64,000 bases of DNA from Antarcticimicrobium sediminis (GTDB taxonomy: Bacteria > Pseudomonadota > Alphaproteobacteria > Rhodobacterales > Rhodobacteraceae), in assembly GCF_004348975.1 (NCBI RefSeq), contig NZ_SMFP01000012.1, positions 98,637 to 162,636 on the forward strand, written 5' to 3'. The translations under genes and the position numbers were made by a program. Of the stretch, positions 18,880 through 27,681 are shown one piece after another (position 1 is the stretch's first letter; every line of letters begins with the position of its first letter). Under the pieces are notes generated by a model that saw only the letters and a program-made list of their open reading frames with translations, had not been told where the DNA came from and made no database searches.

Positions 18880-19265
18880 GTTTGTGTCTCTCCTTTGATC
18901 CAGCGACCGGGGTGGTCCGCTGCTACCGGGAGAGGCCCGGAAGAGGCCGGGCACGGGGCCAGTGACGCTCTGTGAGGCTTGGAAGTCCAGTACCTTTCTG
19001 GGGCAGAAAAATCAATTCTCATATCACGGGCGTGATACTAAGTGACTGTAATCAAAATAAAATATATACCACCCCACTCTGTTCGTGCTATGTTCCATGT
19101 TGCGGAGCCGCCGTGATTCCCATCATCGCCAGACCTGCTCCGCCCCGCCCACGGGCCACAGCATGCAGCATCATGAAGTGGTCCTTTGCCGCAGACACGC
19201 CGGATCGGAGGACGGCTGCCTGCCTTCAGGGGGATTGCATCCCCTTTTTAAGGAGCGTTTGAGAC
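18880..19265. promoter_or_regulatory. Divergent promoter region with 16-base palindrome
   Basis: 386 bases between the minus-strand DUF2924-recombinase pair and the plus-strand methyltransferase. A perfect palindrome TATCACGG/GCGTGATA-type dyad (TATCACG-GG-CGTGATA, 19022-19037) sits near an AT-rich stretch (AAAATAAAATATATACC). It is likely an operator serving one or both directions. Confidence 0.5.
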
Positions 19266-20567
19266 ATGTGTGCTCAAATCGAACAGATCTCTGTCACGGC
19301 ATTGACGCCGTGGAAGCGCAACGCGCGCAAACATCCGAAGAAACAGGTCGAGCAGATCGCCGCCAGTATCGAGGCCTTCGGCTTCAACACGCCGGTGCTG
19401 ATCGATGCGGCGAACCGTATTCTGGCGGGGCATGGCCGGGTGGCCGCGGCGCGGCACCTCGGACTCGACACGGTGCCCTGCCTCAGGCTGGAGCACATGG
19501 GCGAAGCGGAGGCGCGCGCTTTTGTCATCGCCGACAACCAGTTGGCGCTGAATGCCGGTTGGGACGAGGATCTGCTGGCCGAGGAATTGGAGGCCTTGCT
19601 GGCATCGCCCGACCTCACCTTCGACGTCAGCGCGATCGGCTTCTCGGTGCCGGAGCTTGATGCATTGATCGCCGGGGGATCGCCAGCAGAGCCGAACGAT
19701 CCGGCCGATGACCGTCTGCCCGATGCGGCGGGGACCCGGTGCGGCCCGGGCGATGTCTGGCAACTCGGGGCGCATCGCCTGATCTGTGGCGATGCGCTCG
19801 ACCCGGCGGTGGTCGAGACCCTGATGGCGGGCGAGAAGGCGCGCATGGTCTTCACCGACCCGCCCTACAACGTGCCGATCAAAGGTCATGCGGGGAACTC
19901 GGGCCGCACCCGGCACCGCGAGTTTGCGATGGCGGCGGGCGAGATGAGCCCGGAGGCCTTCACCGCATTCCTTGCCGGCGCCTTCGGGCAGTTGACGTTG
20001 CACAGCATGGACGGGGCGATCCACTTCATCTGCATGGACTGGCGCCATCTCGGCGAGGTGCAGGCGGCGGGCCGCGAGGTCTATTCCGAGCTCAAGAACC
20101 TGATTGTCTGGGTCAAGGACAATGGCGGGATGGGCACCTTCTACCGTTCGCGTCACGAGATGATCCTGGCGTTCAAGCATGGCACCGCCGCGCATGTGAA
20201 CAGCTTCGAGCTGGGCCAGCACGGGCGCTACCGCACCAATGTCTGGGAGTATCGCGGGGTGAACACGCGCAAGAGTGGGCGCATGGACGAGTTGACGCTG
20301 CACCCGACCGTCAAGCCGGTGCAGATGATCGAGGACGCGATCCGGGATGTCTCGGGGCGGGGCGAGATCGTGCTCGATCTCTTTGGCGGCTCCGGCTCGA
20401 CGCTGATCGCGGCGGAGAAGACCGGCCGCCGCGCGCGGCTCTGCGAGATCGATCCCGTCTATTGCGACCGGATCATTGCCCGGTGGGAGGCCTATGCCAA
20501 GGACACCGCGGTGCGGCTGGACCCGAAACCGGGTGAGGACGGCCAGGTCCGGGAGGCTGCGCAATGA
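19266..20567 (+). CDS. ParB-domain beta-class DNA methyltransferase
   Basis: 433 residues. Residues about 8-110 form a ParB/sulfiredoxin-type domain (NARKHPKKQVEQIAASI, ILAGHGRVAAARHLGL). The rest is a DNA methyltransferase with catalytic DPPY in FTDPPYNV (about residue 200), HPTVKPVQMI and the SAM-binding DLFGGSGSTLIAAE near the C-terminus. The order catalytic-before-SAM motif defines the beta class (N6-adenine or N4-cytosine). No cognate endonuclease is adjacent, so it is probably an orphan mobile-element or phage methylase. The ATG follows AAGGAG at nine bases, and the stop overlaps the DUF5681 start (ATGA). Confidence 0.92.
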   Translation: MCAQIEQISVTALTPWKRNARKHPKKQVEQIAASIEAFGFNTPVLIDAANRILAGHGRVAAARHLGLDTVPCLRLEHMGEAEARAFVIADNQLALNAGWDEDLLAEELEALLASPDLTFDVSAIGFSVPELDALIAGGSPAEPNDPADDRLPDAAGTRCGPGDVWQLGAHRLICGDALDPAVVETLMAGEKARMVFTDPPYNVPIKGHAGNSGRTRHREFAMAAGEMSPEAFTAFLAGAFGQLTLHSMDGAIHFICMDWRHLGEVQAAGREVYSELKNLIVWVKDNGGMGTFYRSRHEMILAFKHGTAAHVNSFELGQHGRYRTNVWEYRGVNTRKSGRMDELTLHPTVKPVQMIEDAIRDVSGRGEIVLDLFGGSGSTLIAAEKTGRRARLCEIDPVYCDRIIARWEAYAKDTAVRLDPKPGEDGQVREAAQ

Positions 20568-21274
20568 GCCGGGACAAGAACAAGCCGCCCTTCCTGCCCT
20601 CGCCGGATTACGAGGTGGGCTATGGCAAGCCGCCGCGGGACAAGCGCTTTCGCAAGGGTAGTTCGGGAAACCCCAATGGCCGTCCGAAAGGAGCGTTCAA
20701 CCGTCGCTATATCGGGCAGGAAGAACGGCTTTTTGACGCGTTCCGCAAGCATGCTGCGCGGGAGATCACGGTGCGTGACGGGAGTGCGGAAGTGTCGATG
20801 ACCATGATCGAAGCGGCAGTCAGAACCCTTCTCGTGAAGGTAGTCCAAGGGAGTGCCCGTCACATCGAAATATTTTTCAAGTTCATGGCTCTCATTGAAA
20901 AGAATGACCGTGAACTGCATGAGCAGCTTCAGCAGGCCTTCATCGAGTACAAGGTCGGCGGCGAGCGGGAATTGGCCCGCCGCAAGCGGTTCGGGATCAC
21001 CCATCTCCCTGACCTTGTCCCGCATCCGGAAGACATCGAGATCGACTTCGAGGATGGCAGCATTACCGTCAACGGGCCGATGACGGAGAAGGAGAAAGCC
21101 GAACACGATGCCGCGCTCGAGCGCCTGGACCAATGGTATGCCAGACGGCAGAGGGATCTCGCCTTTCTCGAAGCGGAGAGCTCCGGTGATCCGAAACTCA
21201 AGGCTGTCGTTGACGAACTACGCCGCTGGGTCGCGGCGCAATACGACCAGACGCGCGCCAATCTCGGCAAGTAA
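20564..21274 (+). CDS. DUF5681 protein
   Basis: 236 residues with the N-terminal DUF5681 block KGSSGNPNGRPKGAFN, an invariant basic patch likely to contact nucleic acid. The remainder is helical and charged, with a coiled-coil-like stretch near residues 170-215. The family regularly follows ParB-type methyltransferases in phage-derived islands, as here with a four-base overlap; its biochemical role is unknown. The downstream gene is convergent after 40 bases. Confidence 0.85.
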   Translation: MSRDKNKPPFLPSPDYEVGYGKPPRDKRFRKGSSGNPNGRPKGAFNRRYIGQEERLFDAFRKHAAREITVRDGSAEVSMTMIEAAVRTLLVKVVQGSARHIEIFFKFMALIEKNDRELHEQLQQAFIEYKVGGERELARRKRFGITHLPDLVPHPEDIEIDFEDGSITVNGPMTEKEKAEHDAALERLDQWYARRQRDLAFLEAESSGDPKLKAVVDELRRWVAAQYDQTRANLGK

Positions 21275-21313
21275 AGGCGTCGATCGGCCCGGGTCTAGCC
21301 CGATCCGGGCCGA

Positions 21314-22774
21314 TCAGCTTACGTCGAAGAGTTGGTGGGCAAGGTCCTCGATCCGGCTTGACCAGGCAAGGCCGTCCCGCCACGTCCGTGGGATCGCACG
21401 CGCACCCTGCAGGGCGCCCGCCAGTTGCCCGGTGATGGCGGCGGTGGTGTCTGCATCCTCGCCGAGATTGGCGGCTCGCAGGACCGCCCCAGAAAAATCT
21501 CCGGATGCGCCAACGCTCCAGAGCGCGGCCTCGAGCGAATGGGCAACATAGCCCGAGGCCCGGATCTGCCCCCTTGTCCGGCCGCGCCACGAGCCGCTCA
21601 TGATTTCTTCGATGCGGTCGGCATATCCACCGGATCGGTTGCGCAGGACTGCACTGCGTGGCTGGCCCTCGATCGCGTCGGCAAGCAGGTCGGCCCAGGC
21701 CACGCAGGCATCGACCGCTTCGGCCGCAGCATGGGTGGTCCGGCTTTGCCGGGCCGCGACATCGCGCAGCCGCTCCCGGTCTCGCCAGTGCCGGATCGCC
21801 ACCGGGGCCAGGCGCATTAGGCTGCCATTGCCGGCGCTCATGGGATCGGTCGAGCCCGCCATTGGATCGCCAGAGCTTTTCCAGCGCGCAAGCGCCTGAC
21901 GCGTGGTGATGCCGATGTCGAAGCACTGCCCCGTGCAGGAATAGGTGCCATGTTCGTGCCAGTCGACGAAGCGCTGCATGAGATCGCCGACATCGAGATC
22001 TGCATCCGCGGCGAGGCTGTCGCCCAAGGCCAGTGCCATCGCGGTGTCGTCGGTCCACTCTCCCGGCTTCAGGCCGAAGGGGCCACCGCCCACCATACCG
22101 GTCAGCAGGGGGTAACTGTCCCGGCTGCGGAACTCCAGCGTCGTGCCGAGAGCATCGCCCAAGGCGAGACCTAGAAGGGCCCCGGCCGCGCGGTCGCGGA
22201 TCGCGCCCTCAGTCGCAAGCGGTTCGGGTTCGGGCCTCTCGTGCTGGCGCAGCACGAAGCGCTCCTGCTCCAGCGTTTCGATCGCGCCTGGCCGCACGGC
22301 CCGGACGGCAGCAATGGCCCTGCCGGGATCTGTTCCCAGTTCGGCCATCAGCCGGGCTGCAATGGTGCCGGCTCGGCCGAGCCCGCCCTTGCAATGCACC
22401 AGGACGTCGAAACCGGAGCGCAACCGGCCGAGGAGATCCGGCCCGGCAAGGGCCCAATCCCGTTCGAAGCGCTGATCCGGAACCGCGACGTCCGGGATGG
22501 GCAAATGGAACCAGTCCATGTGTCGAGCCCGGACCTCGGCCCCCATCCCGGCGACCTGCAGCGTTGCCAGTTCATGATCCTCGACCAGCGTCACGACGGC
22601 CACCGCACCCCAATCCCCGATCGCATCGAGATCGAGGCCAAGATCCCGGTTCCAACTGCCGGACATCGCACCCGGCTGGACCTTGCCGGGGCAGAAGGTG
22701 ATCCCGATCCGGCCTGAGTCCGCGAAGGGGCGGAGTTCGGCGATCTGGAGCGGGTGGGTTAGGCTTGTGCGCAT
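21314..22774 (-). CDS. Fused tyrosine-phosphatase and ADP-ribosylglycohydrolase
   Basis: 486 residues from the ATG at 22774 (GAGGAG seven bases upstream). Residues about 1-175 form a dual-specificity phosphatase-like domain of the CDKN3 type: the P-loop VHCKGGLGRAG gives the HCx5R signature, and an Asp-containing loop IPDVAVP can supply the general acid. Residues about 195-486 form an ADP-ribosylglycohydrolase (DraG) domain: GLALGDALGTTLEF, the metal-binding WTDDTAMA and the C-terminal GEDADTTAAITG. The protein therefore combines removal of phosphate with removal of ADP-ribose. Targets are unknown. It sits inside the island, opposite to the methyltransferase genes, which suggests a mobile-element or defence/anti-defence role rather than nitrogenase control. 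Confidence 0.9.
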   Translation of the reverse strand: MRTSLTHPLQIAELRPFADSGRIGITFCPGKVQPGAMSGSWNRDLGLDLDAIGDWGAVAVVTLVEDHELATLQVAGMGAEVRARHMDWFHLPIPDVAVPDQRFERDWALAGPDLLGRLRSGFDVLVHCKGGLGRAGTIAARLMAELGTDPGRAIAAVRAVRPGAIETLEQERFVLRQHERPEPEPLATEGAIRDRAAGALLGLALGDALGTTLEFRSRDSYPLLTGMVGGGPFGLKPGEWTDDTAMALALGDSLAADADLDVGDLMQRFVDWHEHGTYSCTGQCFDIGITTRQALARWKSSGDPMAGSTDPMSAGNGSLMRLAPVAIRHWRDRERLRDVAARQSRTTHAAAEAVDACVAWADLLADAIEGQPRSAVLRNRSGGYADRIEEIMSGSWRGRTRGQIRASGYVAHSLEAALWSVGASGDFSGAVLRAANLGEDADTTAAITGQLAGALQGARAIPRTWRDGLAWSSRIEDLAHQLFDVS

Positions 22775-23317
22775 TGGGATACTCCTCAAGCAAGAACGCA
22801 GGCGCCACGCGACACACTGGTTCCGATGCCGCTGGCAGCAGCACAGCAATGCTCCGAAATGAATGACTTGCAACGGATTTGTGCTGGAAAACGTGAAAAA
22901 CGCTTAAGTGCGTCAGCGTCTCGGCAGTCCGAATCCCGTTCCCTCCGCCATTATCCCCATTGCGAACCAGTGACGCCGTCCTGACGGGCACGTATTTTTC
23001 CGTGTTATCAAAGGGGTTTGCGCGAACCGACCGAACTTCATAGACGCGCTGTCAGGCTAAAGTCGGGCTCAGAATGACCCTCAGTCTCAGTTTGGGCGAA
23101 CCGCGCTCGCCACGGTTCGGTCCACTTTTCTTACGCTTTTTCAATAACCTGACGTCGAACTCCGCCAAAACCCAATCGTGCGATCCGAATGATATCGATG
23201 GCAACATAGACAGAACGCGCAGTAGGCGCGTTGCTCGGGAAGCCAGCGTAAATTGGCGGATTGCTAGGGTTGGTTCGCGACGCTTTTCCTTACCGAAACC
23301 CATTCCATCATCAGATC
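22775..23317. other. Non-coding stretch with tRNA-like 3' fragment
   Basis: About 540 bases without a supportable gene, marking a junction between island modules and a visible drop in GC. It carries a short tRNA-3'-end-like sequence at 22929-22950. I see no terminator or clear promoter. Confidence 0.45.
22929..22950 (+). other. tRNA 3'-end-like remnant, possible att site
   Basis: The 22 bases from CCGAATCCC through CCTCCGCCA look like the T-loop, acceptor and CCA end of a serine- or leucine-type tRNA, but no matching 5' half exists and the T-stem does not pair. Such fragments are left by elements that integrate into tRNA genes. It resembles but is not identical to the end of the tRNA-Ser at 16279-16368. 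Confidence 0.35.
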
Positions 23318-25558
23318 CTACTGGCCCGCTTGGAGAGTAACGATACTATCAGTTTCTTCCTGGAGTCTCGCAGTGCGCGTTATCTCTTGTATGAGCAGCG
23401 TCTCCTTGCCCCGGTGCCCGGAAATCGCTGACCCCAGCTTGTGATGCAACTTGGAAAGAACGATCCCCATCGACCTACACACGACAGGCATGTTATCTTT
23501 TTGCGCTCTTTCGAATACCATTTTGGCCGTCATCAGGATTTGAGCCAATACCTCGATTTGCTCGTCCTCAACGTCCGACTCTGACAAAGCCTCTGGGATC
23601 GCCTCCACAAAACCTTGAAGGCAGCGTCCGAGCATGCGGATCCAACCGCTTCCCGGCTTGTTCGGCCCAAAAGCTTTGGCCTCACCCGCGGTACTATCTG
23701 TCTCCGCGGCCTCAGATCGCATCGTGGTGATGAACGCCTGAATCATGGTTAGGGCCGTTATTGACAAGGGCTCCAACCCACCAGATTGGAGACCGTCGAG
23801 AATGACCTGCAGGAATTCACTCAGCTGATCCCGCCGCTGGTCTGGTGAGCGCTTATGAACTGCCGCTGGCTGCTTGCTTCCACTCGAAGATCCACCATTA
23901 CTCAATTCGGACTGCGTCGTGCGGGGCTGTAGATGCCGCAGGATCTGTGCAATCCGATCATATGCGCTCCGGAACGCCACATCCCTCTCAGCATTCGTCG
24001 AAAACCCTTGGGCCGCCTCCCCGAATGCATCGCTGTCAAGATGCCGACTATCATCCTCGTCCTGGGGATCGTCTCCGCGGGAAGAGGAACCATCCCGCGT
24101 GGGAACTGGTGCATCATTCTCCTGCAAGAGTTCGAAAAGACGCCTGAGTTGCTCGCACAACTCTGCATCGATCGTTTCCTGCGCATAAATCTCGTCGAGG
24201 ATCTTCTGCGCTCCTGCGCGCGAAGGCGGGTTGGATCTCGCCTTGAGCTGGGAAAGGGATACGATTGGCATCCGAACACTTCGCCTGTCTTCGATGAGCG
24301 CTTCAGCCGCAGCTGCCGCGTTCAGGTCGTCTATCCCCTCAATCCATATCCGCTCCCCGACTCCCACCGGCTCGCCGACACCTAGGCTTTTTCTCGCCAC
24401 GTCGAATACCTCGATCAGGCAGGAGGACAGATCGACATCACCGGGCGGCTGCCACTCGAGCGCCGCCGCATCAAGGAAGACTGCCCCTCCGTCGATCAGC
24501 CTCTCTTCCTTGGTCTCCCCCTCATTCACAGCTCTCTGCCTCGGCTTTAAATCCGAAAGCGGCATATTTACCGCAAGAGCGGCATCGATACCGAGCCGCT
24601 GGACAGCTGTGCCGGGCGGTTCCCAGCGCAGGATTGCTGCCTCTGCGTTACCGTTGCCCGCGACTTCTAGAAGCGCAGGTCGGGAGATATTCGCAGAGCC
24701 TGACAAGACGAGATCACCCTCGTTAGTCTCCACTATGATCAACTTGGCGTGAAACCGACGTTTTTCGCAGGCTGATAATTGACCTGCCGAATGCAGGGAA
24801 GCCCGCTCCAGAGCTCGAAAGCCCGGTGCATCGAAATCCTGCGCCTTTGGATCGACGACTAAAGCCGTGATCTCTGGCGAAAGCCTCCTCTGCAGGATTT
24901 GCACGGCTGATAGATTGCTGTCCCAGAACGGTGCCGCGCAGACGACACGGGAAACTCGCCGTCCGCCAACGGCATCGACAAGCCGATCCGCGATTGTGGC
25001 TCCGGCACTTTCGGTGACAAATTCCACGAAACCGCTAGGTGTCTCTATGCGACTGGCGGCCCTCACGTGTTGCAACCAGTCCGTATTCCTCGATGCCCGC
25101 TCGAGGGCCTGCTTCATGGCTTTGTCCCGCCGGTCCGTGTGACTTGCGAAATAGGCCAGCGCTGCGGCCAGAAGGGGCGCTGCCGTCATGTCGTTTTGAT
25201 TAACTTCAAGAACTTCCAGTATTTCGAGATTACCGTGAAGGCCAGCACCGGTCAGATTGGCCGACCCAACGATCAGTCGGCCTTTCGTCTTGCCAAACTG
25301 GAGGACCATCTTCGGATGAAACGCTCCTTTAACTGATCGTTTGGCGAGGTGGTAACGTGCGCCAGCTGAGACTGGCAGCCCTGTCTCGGCAAAAGCCGCA
25401 TTGAGCATGTCAGTGTCAGCGAGAACAGCAATGTTGCGGCAGCCGTTTGATCGAAGTCGAGACCTGATCACGTCTTCGAACACTCCAGCATCGAAACGGA
25501 ACGTGGTCATTAGTGCAGTATGAAATCCGTGCTCCGCGAAAGCCTCGTAGTACTTCAA
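23318..25558 (-). CDS. Phospholipase D (HKD)-like putative nuclease, candidate defence gene
   Basis: 746 residues. Two PLD half-sites are visible: the first at His81-Lys83 (AFHPKMVLQF, then LIVGSANLTGAG), the second at His270-Lys272 (RFHAKLIIVE, then LVLSGSANIS). The acidic residue of the canonical HxKx4D is Glu in the second and absent in the first. A long helical C-terminal half follows, with a low-complexity Ser/Asp/Glu hinge near residues 500-530. The start is chosen as TTG at 25558: it overlaps the upstream stop as TTGA and has GGGAGG six bases before it. An ATG at 25639 lacks any ribosome site. HKD proteins of this size act as nucleases in several anti-phage systems; this link is inference. 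It is tightly coupled to the 505-residue gene. Confidence 0.8.
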   Translation of the reverse strand: MKYYEAFAEHGFHTALMTTFRFDAGVFEDVIRSRLRSNGCRNIAVLADTDMLNAAFAETGLPVSAGARYHLAKRSVKGAFHPKMVLQFGKTKGRLIVGSANLTGAGLHGNLEILEVLEVNQNDMTAAPLLAAALAYFASHTDRRDKAMKQALERASRNTDWLQHVRAASRIETPSGFVEFVTESAGATIADRLVDAVGGRRVSRVVCAAPFWDSNLSAVQILQRRLSPEITALVVDPKAQDFDAPGFRALERASLHSAGQLSACEKRRFHAKLIIVETNEGDLVLSGSANISRPALLEVAGNGNAEAAILRWEPPGTAVQRLGIDAALAVNMPLSDLKPRQRAVNEGETKEERLIDGGAVFLDAAALEWQPPGDVDLSSCLIEVFDVARKSLGVGEPVGVGERIWIEGIDDLNAAAAAEALIEDRRSVRMPIVSLSQLKARSNPPSRAGAQKILDEIYAQETIDAELCEQLRRLFELLQENDAPVPTRDGSSSRGDDPQDEDDSRHLDSDAFGEAAQGFSTNAERDVAFRSAYDRIAQILRHLQPRTTQSELSNGGSSSGSKQPAAVHKRSPDQRRDQLSEFLQVILDGLQSGGLEPLSITALTMIQAFITTMRSEAAETDSTAGEAKAFGPNKPGSGWIRMLGRCLQGFVEAIPEALSESDVEDEQIEVLAQILMTAKMVFERAQKDNMPVVCRSMGIVLSKLHHKLGSAISGHRGKETLLIQEITRTARLQEETDSIVTLQAGQ

Positions 25559-27072
25559 GCAGATCCTCCCAATGAATTCTCGCGGCGATGCATCCACCGC
25601 CGCCCAAGGGCCGTGATCCGACCGTCTTTGAGCAGGCATATGTCGTTCAAAAACTGAACTGCCGTTCCCAGTCTCGGGCCGCTTGCTTCGACTGTGCGGC
25701 TCTCCCGTGCCCGCACAGTCCCGCTTTCCGCCTCGATCAGGAACGTGTAGTTGTTCTGCCCATGGAACTTGCGCGCCGCGACCCGCAAGTGCCTCCTGAT
25801 GACACGCTCATCAAGGATTTGGGCGAAACCCCGTTCCGCTGAGGCGCTGTCGAGCTTTTTGATCAATTTCAGCTCCGAATACACCGTCTGCCCTTCGTTT
25901 GTGGGTGGATAGGCGTCCTCAAGAACATCCATATCTTCCGACCAAAGGCGCGCCAGCCGGGCGACAGGGGCAATTATCTCATCCAGTGAGGCGCCGCGCA
26001 CCAGTGCCGATTCCTGCAATTCTTCGAAATCCGTCTCGCGATACGCTTCATCGACGCCGCCCCGCCAGTTGCGGAACGATTGCCCAGACAAGGGGGCGGA
26101 AATCTCTCCGACGAGACCCGACAACGAAGTACCGTCAGGATATTCCTCCAGTATTAGTGTTGCGTGTCGCAACAGGGCCTCGTAGCTGGTGCGGAGCACA
26201 TCGCCGGCTTGGTAGGCCGCCCATAATTTGACGACATCGGTAACCGCGGAGTCGCGCTGGGCATGCCACTCCCACCGCAGACCGTTTGCCGACACTCCGT
26301 TCCTGAAGCCCGCATCCTCATGTGCCGCAGCCATTTCCAGGATGGCTCGCAGGGTTGCACCGCGGCATTCTCCAGAATCCTCTGGGCCTTCATATCCCAT
26401 CAAGAGAGCGCGAAGCAGTTCTGCCTCTTCACCGTGAGGGTCGATTCCCGATGGGGCGAATACTGAAAAACGTGCTAGATCATCCCGAGACACCACGCCT
26501 TCTTCTGCGACCGCCAGAAAAGCATCGCCTTGATCTTTGATGACGGCCTCGAACGCGGCTGCTAAACGGCGTCCAAGCTTCGTCGGAACCATTAGGTCAT
26601 GGTTTTTTGCCTTGGAAATAAGACCGATCTCCTCCATTTGACCGGCATAGATACCCGGGAAAGCCCCGCCCATGGGACTGAGGTAGCGATCCTTCTCGCC
26701 AGACTGCCTGTCTGTCTCTCGTCGGAAGTCAACCGGATCTACGGCTTCAGCGAGCTTGTCACGCGCAAAAAAGTAGCCCGCGAGTCCGGTTTCATCGGGC
26801 TTGGCCGCTAAGCCTGACAGGGCAAAAAGCGCTTCGACGCGTCGGGTGTGATCCTGAAATATCTCCTGGCTCGTCGATTGCCCGCCCTTGGCGTCCGCGT
26901 ATCTGGTCAACCACCAGGCGTGAAAGCTGTAATAGCGTATCCGCGTGGTTACAGAGCTGAATCCCGGCAGAAGCCCCTTTTGATAGAGCTGCTCGATAGG
27001 GCCCAACATCGCGAGAGGATCGAGCCCCCGCGTTTGTCCGGCCGTCGTCCAACGAGATGGCGCGTCCAGCAA
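25555..27072 (-). CDS. Unknown 505-residue partner of the HKD protein
   Basis: 505 residues, initiated at TTG 27072 with GAGG seven bases upstream; the frame has no better start. I do not recognise the family with certainty. The N-terminal block around residues 15-55 (GLDPLAMLGPIEQLY, PGFSSVTTRIRYYSF) is reminiscent of DUF6361-type proteins, a memory-based impression. The rest is mixed alpha/beta with many charged residues and no transmembrane helix. Its stop overlaps the start of the HKD gene, so the two products are made together. The pair is flanked on both sides by recombinase modules and has lower GC than the core genome, consistent with a horizontally acquired two-gene system. Confidence 0.7.
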   Translation of the reverse strand: MLDAPSRWTTAGQTRGLDPLAMLGPIEQLYQKGLLPGFSSVTTRIRYYSFHAWWLTRYADAKGGQSTSQEIFQDHTRRVEALFALSGLAAKPDETGLAGYFFARDKLAEAVDPVDFRRETDRQSGEKDRYLSPMGGAFPGIYAGQMEEIGLISKAKNHDLMVPTKLGRRLAAAFEAVIKDQGDAFLAVAEEGVVSRDDLARFSVFAPSGIDPHGEEAELLRALLMGYEGPEDSGECRGATLRAILEMAAAHEDAGFRNGVSANGLRWEWHAQRDSAVTDVVKLWAAYQAGDVLRTSYEALLRHATLILEEYPDGTSLSGLVGEISAPLSGQSFRNWRGGVDEAYRETDFEELQESALVRGASLDEIIAPVARLARLWSEDMDVLEDAYPPTNEGQTVYSELKLIKKLDSASAERGFAQILDERVIRRHLRVAARKFHGQNNYTFLIEAESGTVRARESRTVEASGPRLGTAVQFLNDICLLKDGRITALGRRWMHRRENSLGGSA

Positions 27073-27300
27073 TTTTTTACCTCGCCTTGTTCAAGTGTCC
27101 TCATATTGGCCGATAACTAAGCGCAGAAGCAAATGCGGATCGAAGTCTTTGGTTTAGTGAAAAACGCTGTGGTTTCATCCGAATGAGGGTGGTCGCAAAC
27201 GACCGAAATCGAAGCAATGTCTACAACAGAGCTTCTTAGTCGGACATAGACTGCTCTCCCGCCCGTACCCATGAGTTTCCCGGCGCGAAGGGGTTGGACC

Positions 27301-27681
27301 TCAGTCAAACACTTGCCCCGGCTGCTCGGCCCACGGCAGCTCCGCCACGCCACAGAGGTCGAAGATCGACAGCACCGTGGGCTCGCGCCGCAGGACCAGC
27401 CGCTCCAGAACGGAGGGCGAGAGCCAAGCCAGCCTGATCACGCGGCTGACATAGCGGTCGGAGATGCCTTCCTCTTTTGCCAGATCGGCGATGGTGGTGA
27501 CGTCGCCGCGCTCAAGTCTGCGTCGCCAGTCCCACGCCCGGCCGATGGCGCGCAGCAGGCGGGCATCCTGGCCGCGTTCCATGGCGACATCGATCTCCTT
27601 GGGAGGAAAGATGCGTGGGCGGCCGCCGCGATTGCGCATGGTGAGCGGGATGTGGACGCGGAGGGTTTCGGGCTCTGCCAT
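27301..27681 (-). CDS. Small HTH-like accessory protein of the recombinase module
   Basis: 126 residues from the ATG at 27681, which overlaps the upstream stop as TGATG and has GGAGG seven bases before it. A helix-turn-helix-like stretch is visible around residues 62-92 (TTIADLAKEEGISDRYVSRVIRLAWLSP), followed by LVLRREPTVLS and a terminal PWAEQ. A similar segment (TRKSGHSESFIRTRAQLAFLSP, PLDWAEQ) is fused to the C-terminus of the recombinase at 16679-18355, so here the DNA-binding tail is a separate gene. It may still be functional although its recombinase is interrupted. Confidence 0.75.
   Translation of the reverse strand: MAEPETLRVHIPLTMRNRGGRPRIFPPKEIDVAMERGQDARLLRAIGRAWDWRRRLERGDVTTIADLAKEEGISDRYVSRVIRLAWLSPSVLERLVLRREPTVLSIFDLCGVAELPWAEQPGQVFD

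Noticed and set aside
19248..20564. 438-residue minus-strand open frame
   Set aside because: Antisense shadow of the methyltransferase, with excess Arg/His.
27191..27204. GGTCG-CAAA-CGACC hairpin upstream of the 505-residue gene
   Set aside because: Short stem, no T-run and no neighbouring motif; no function can be argued.
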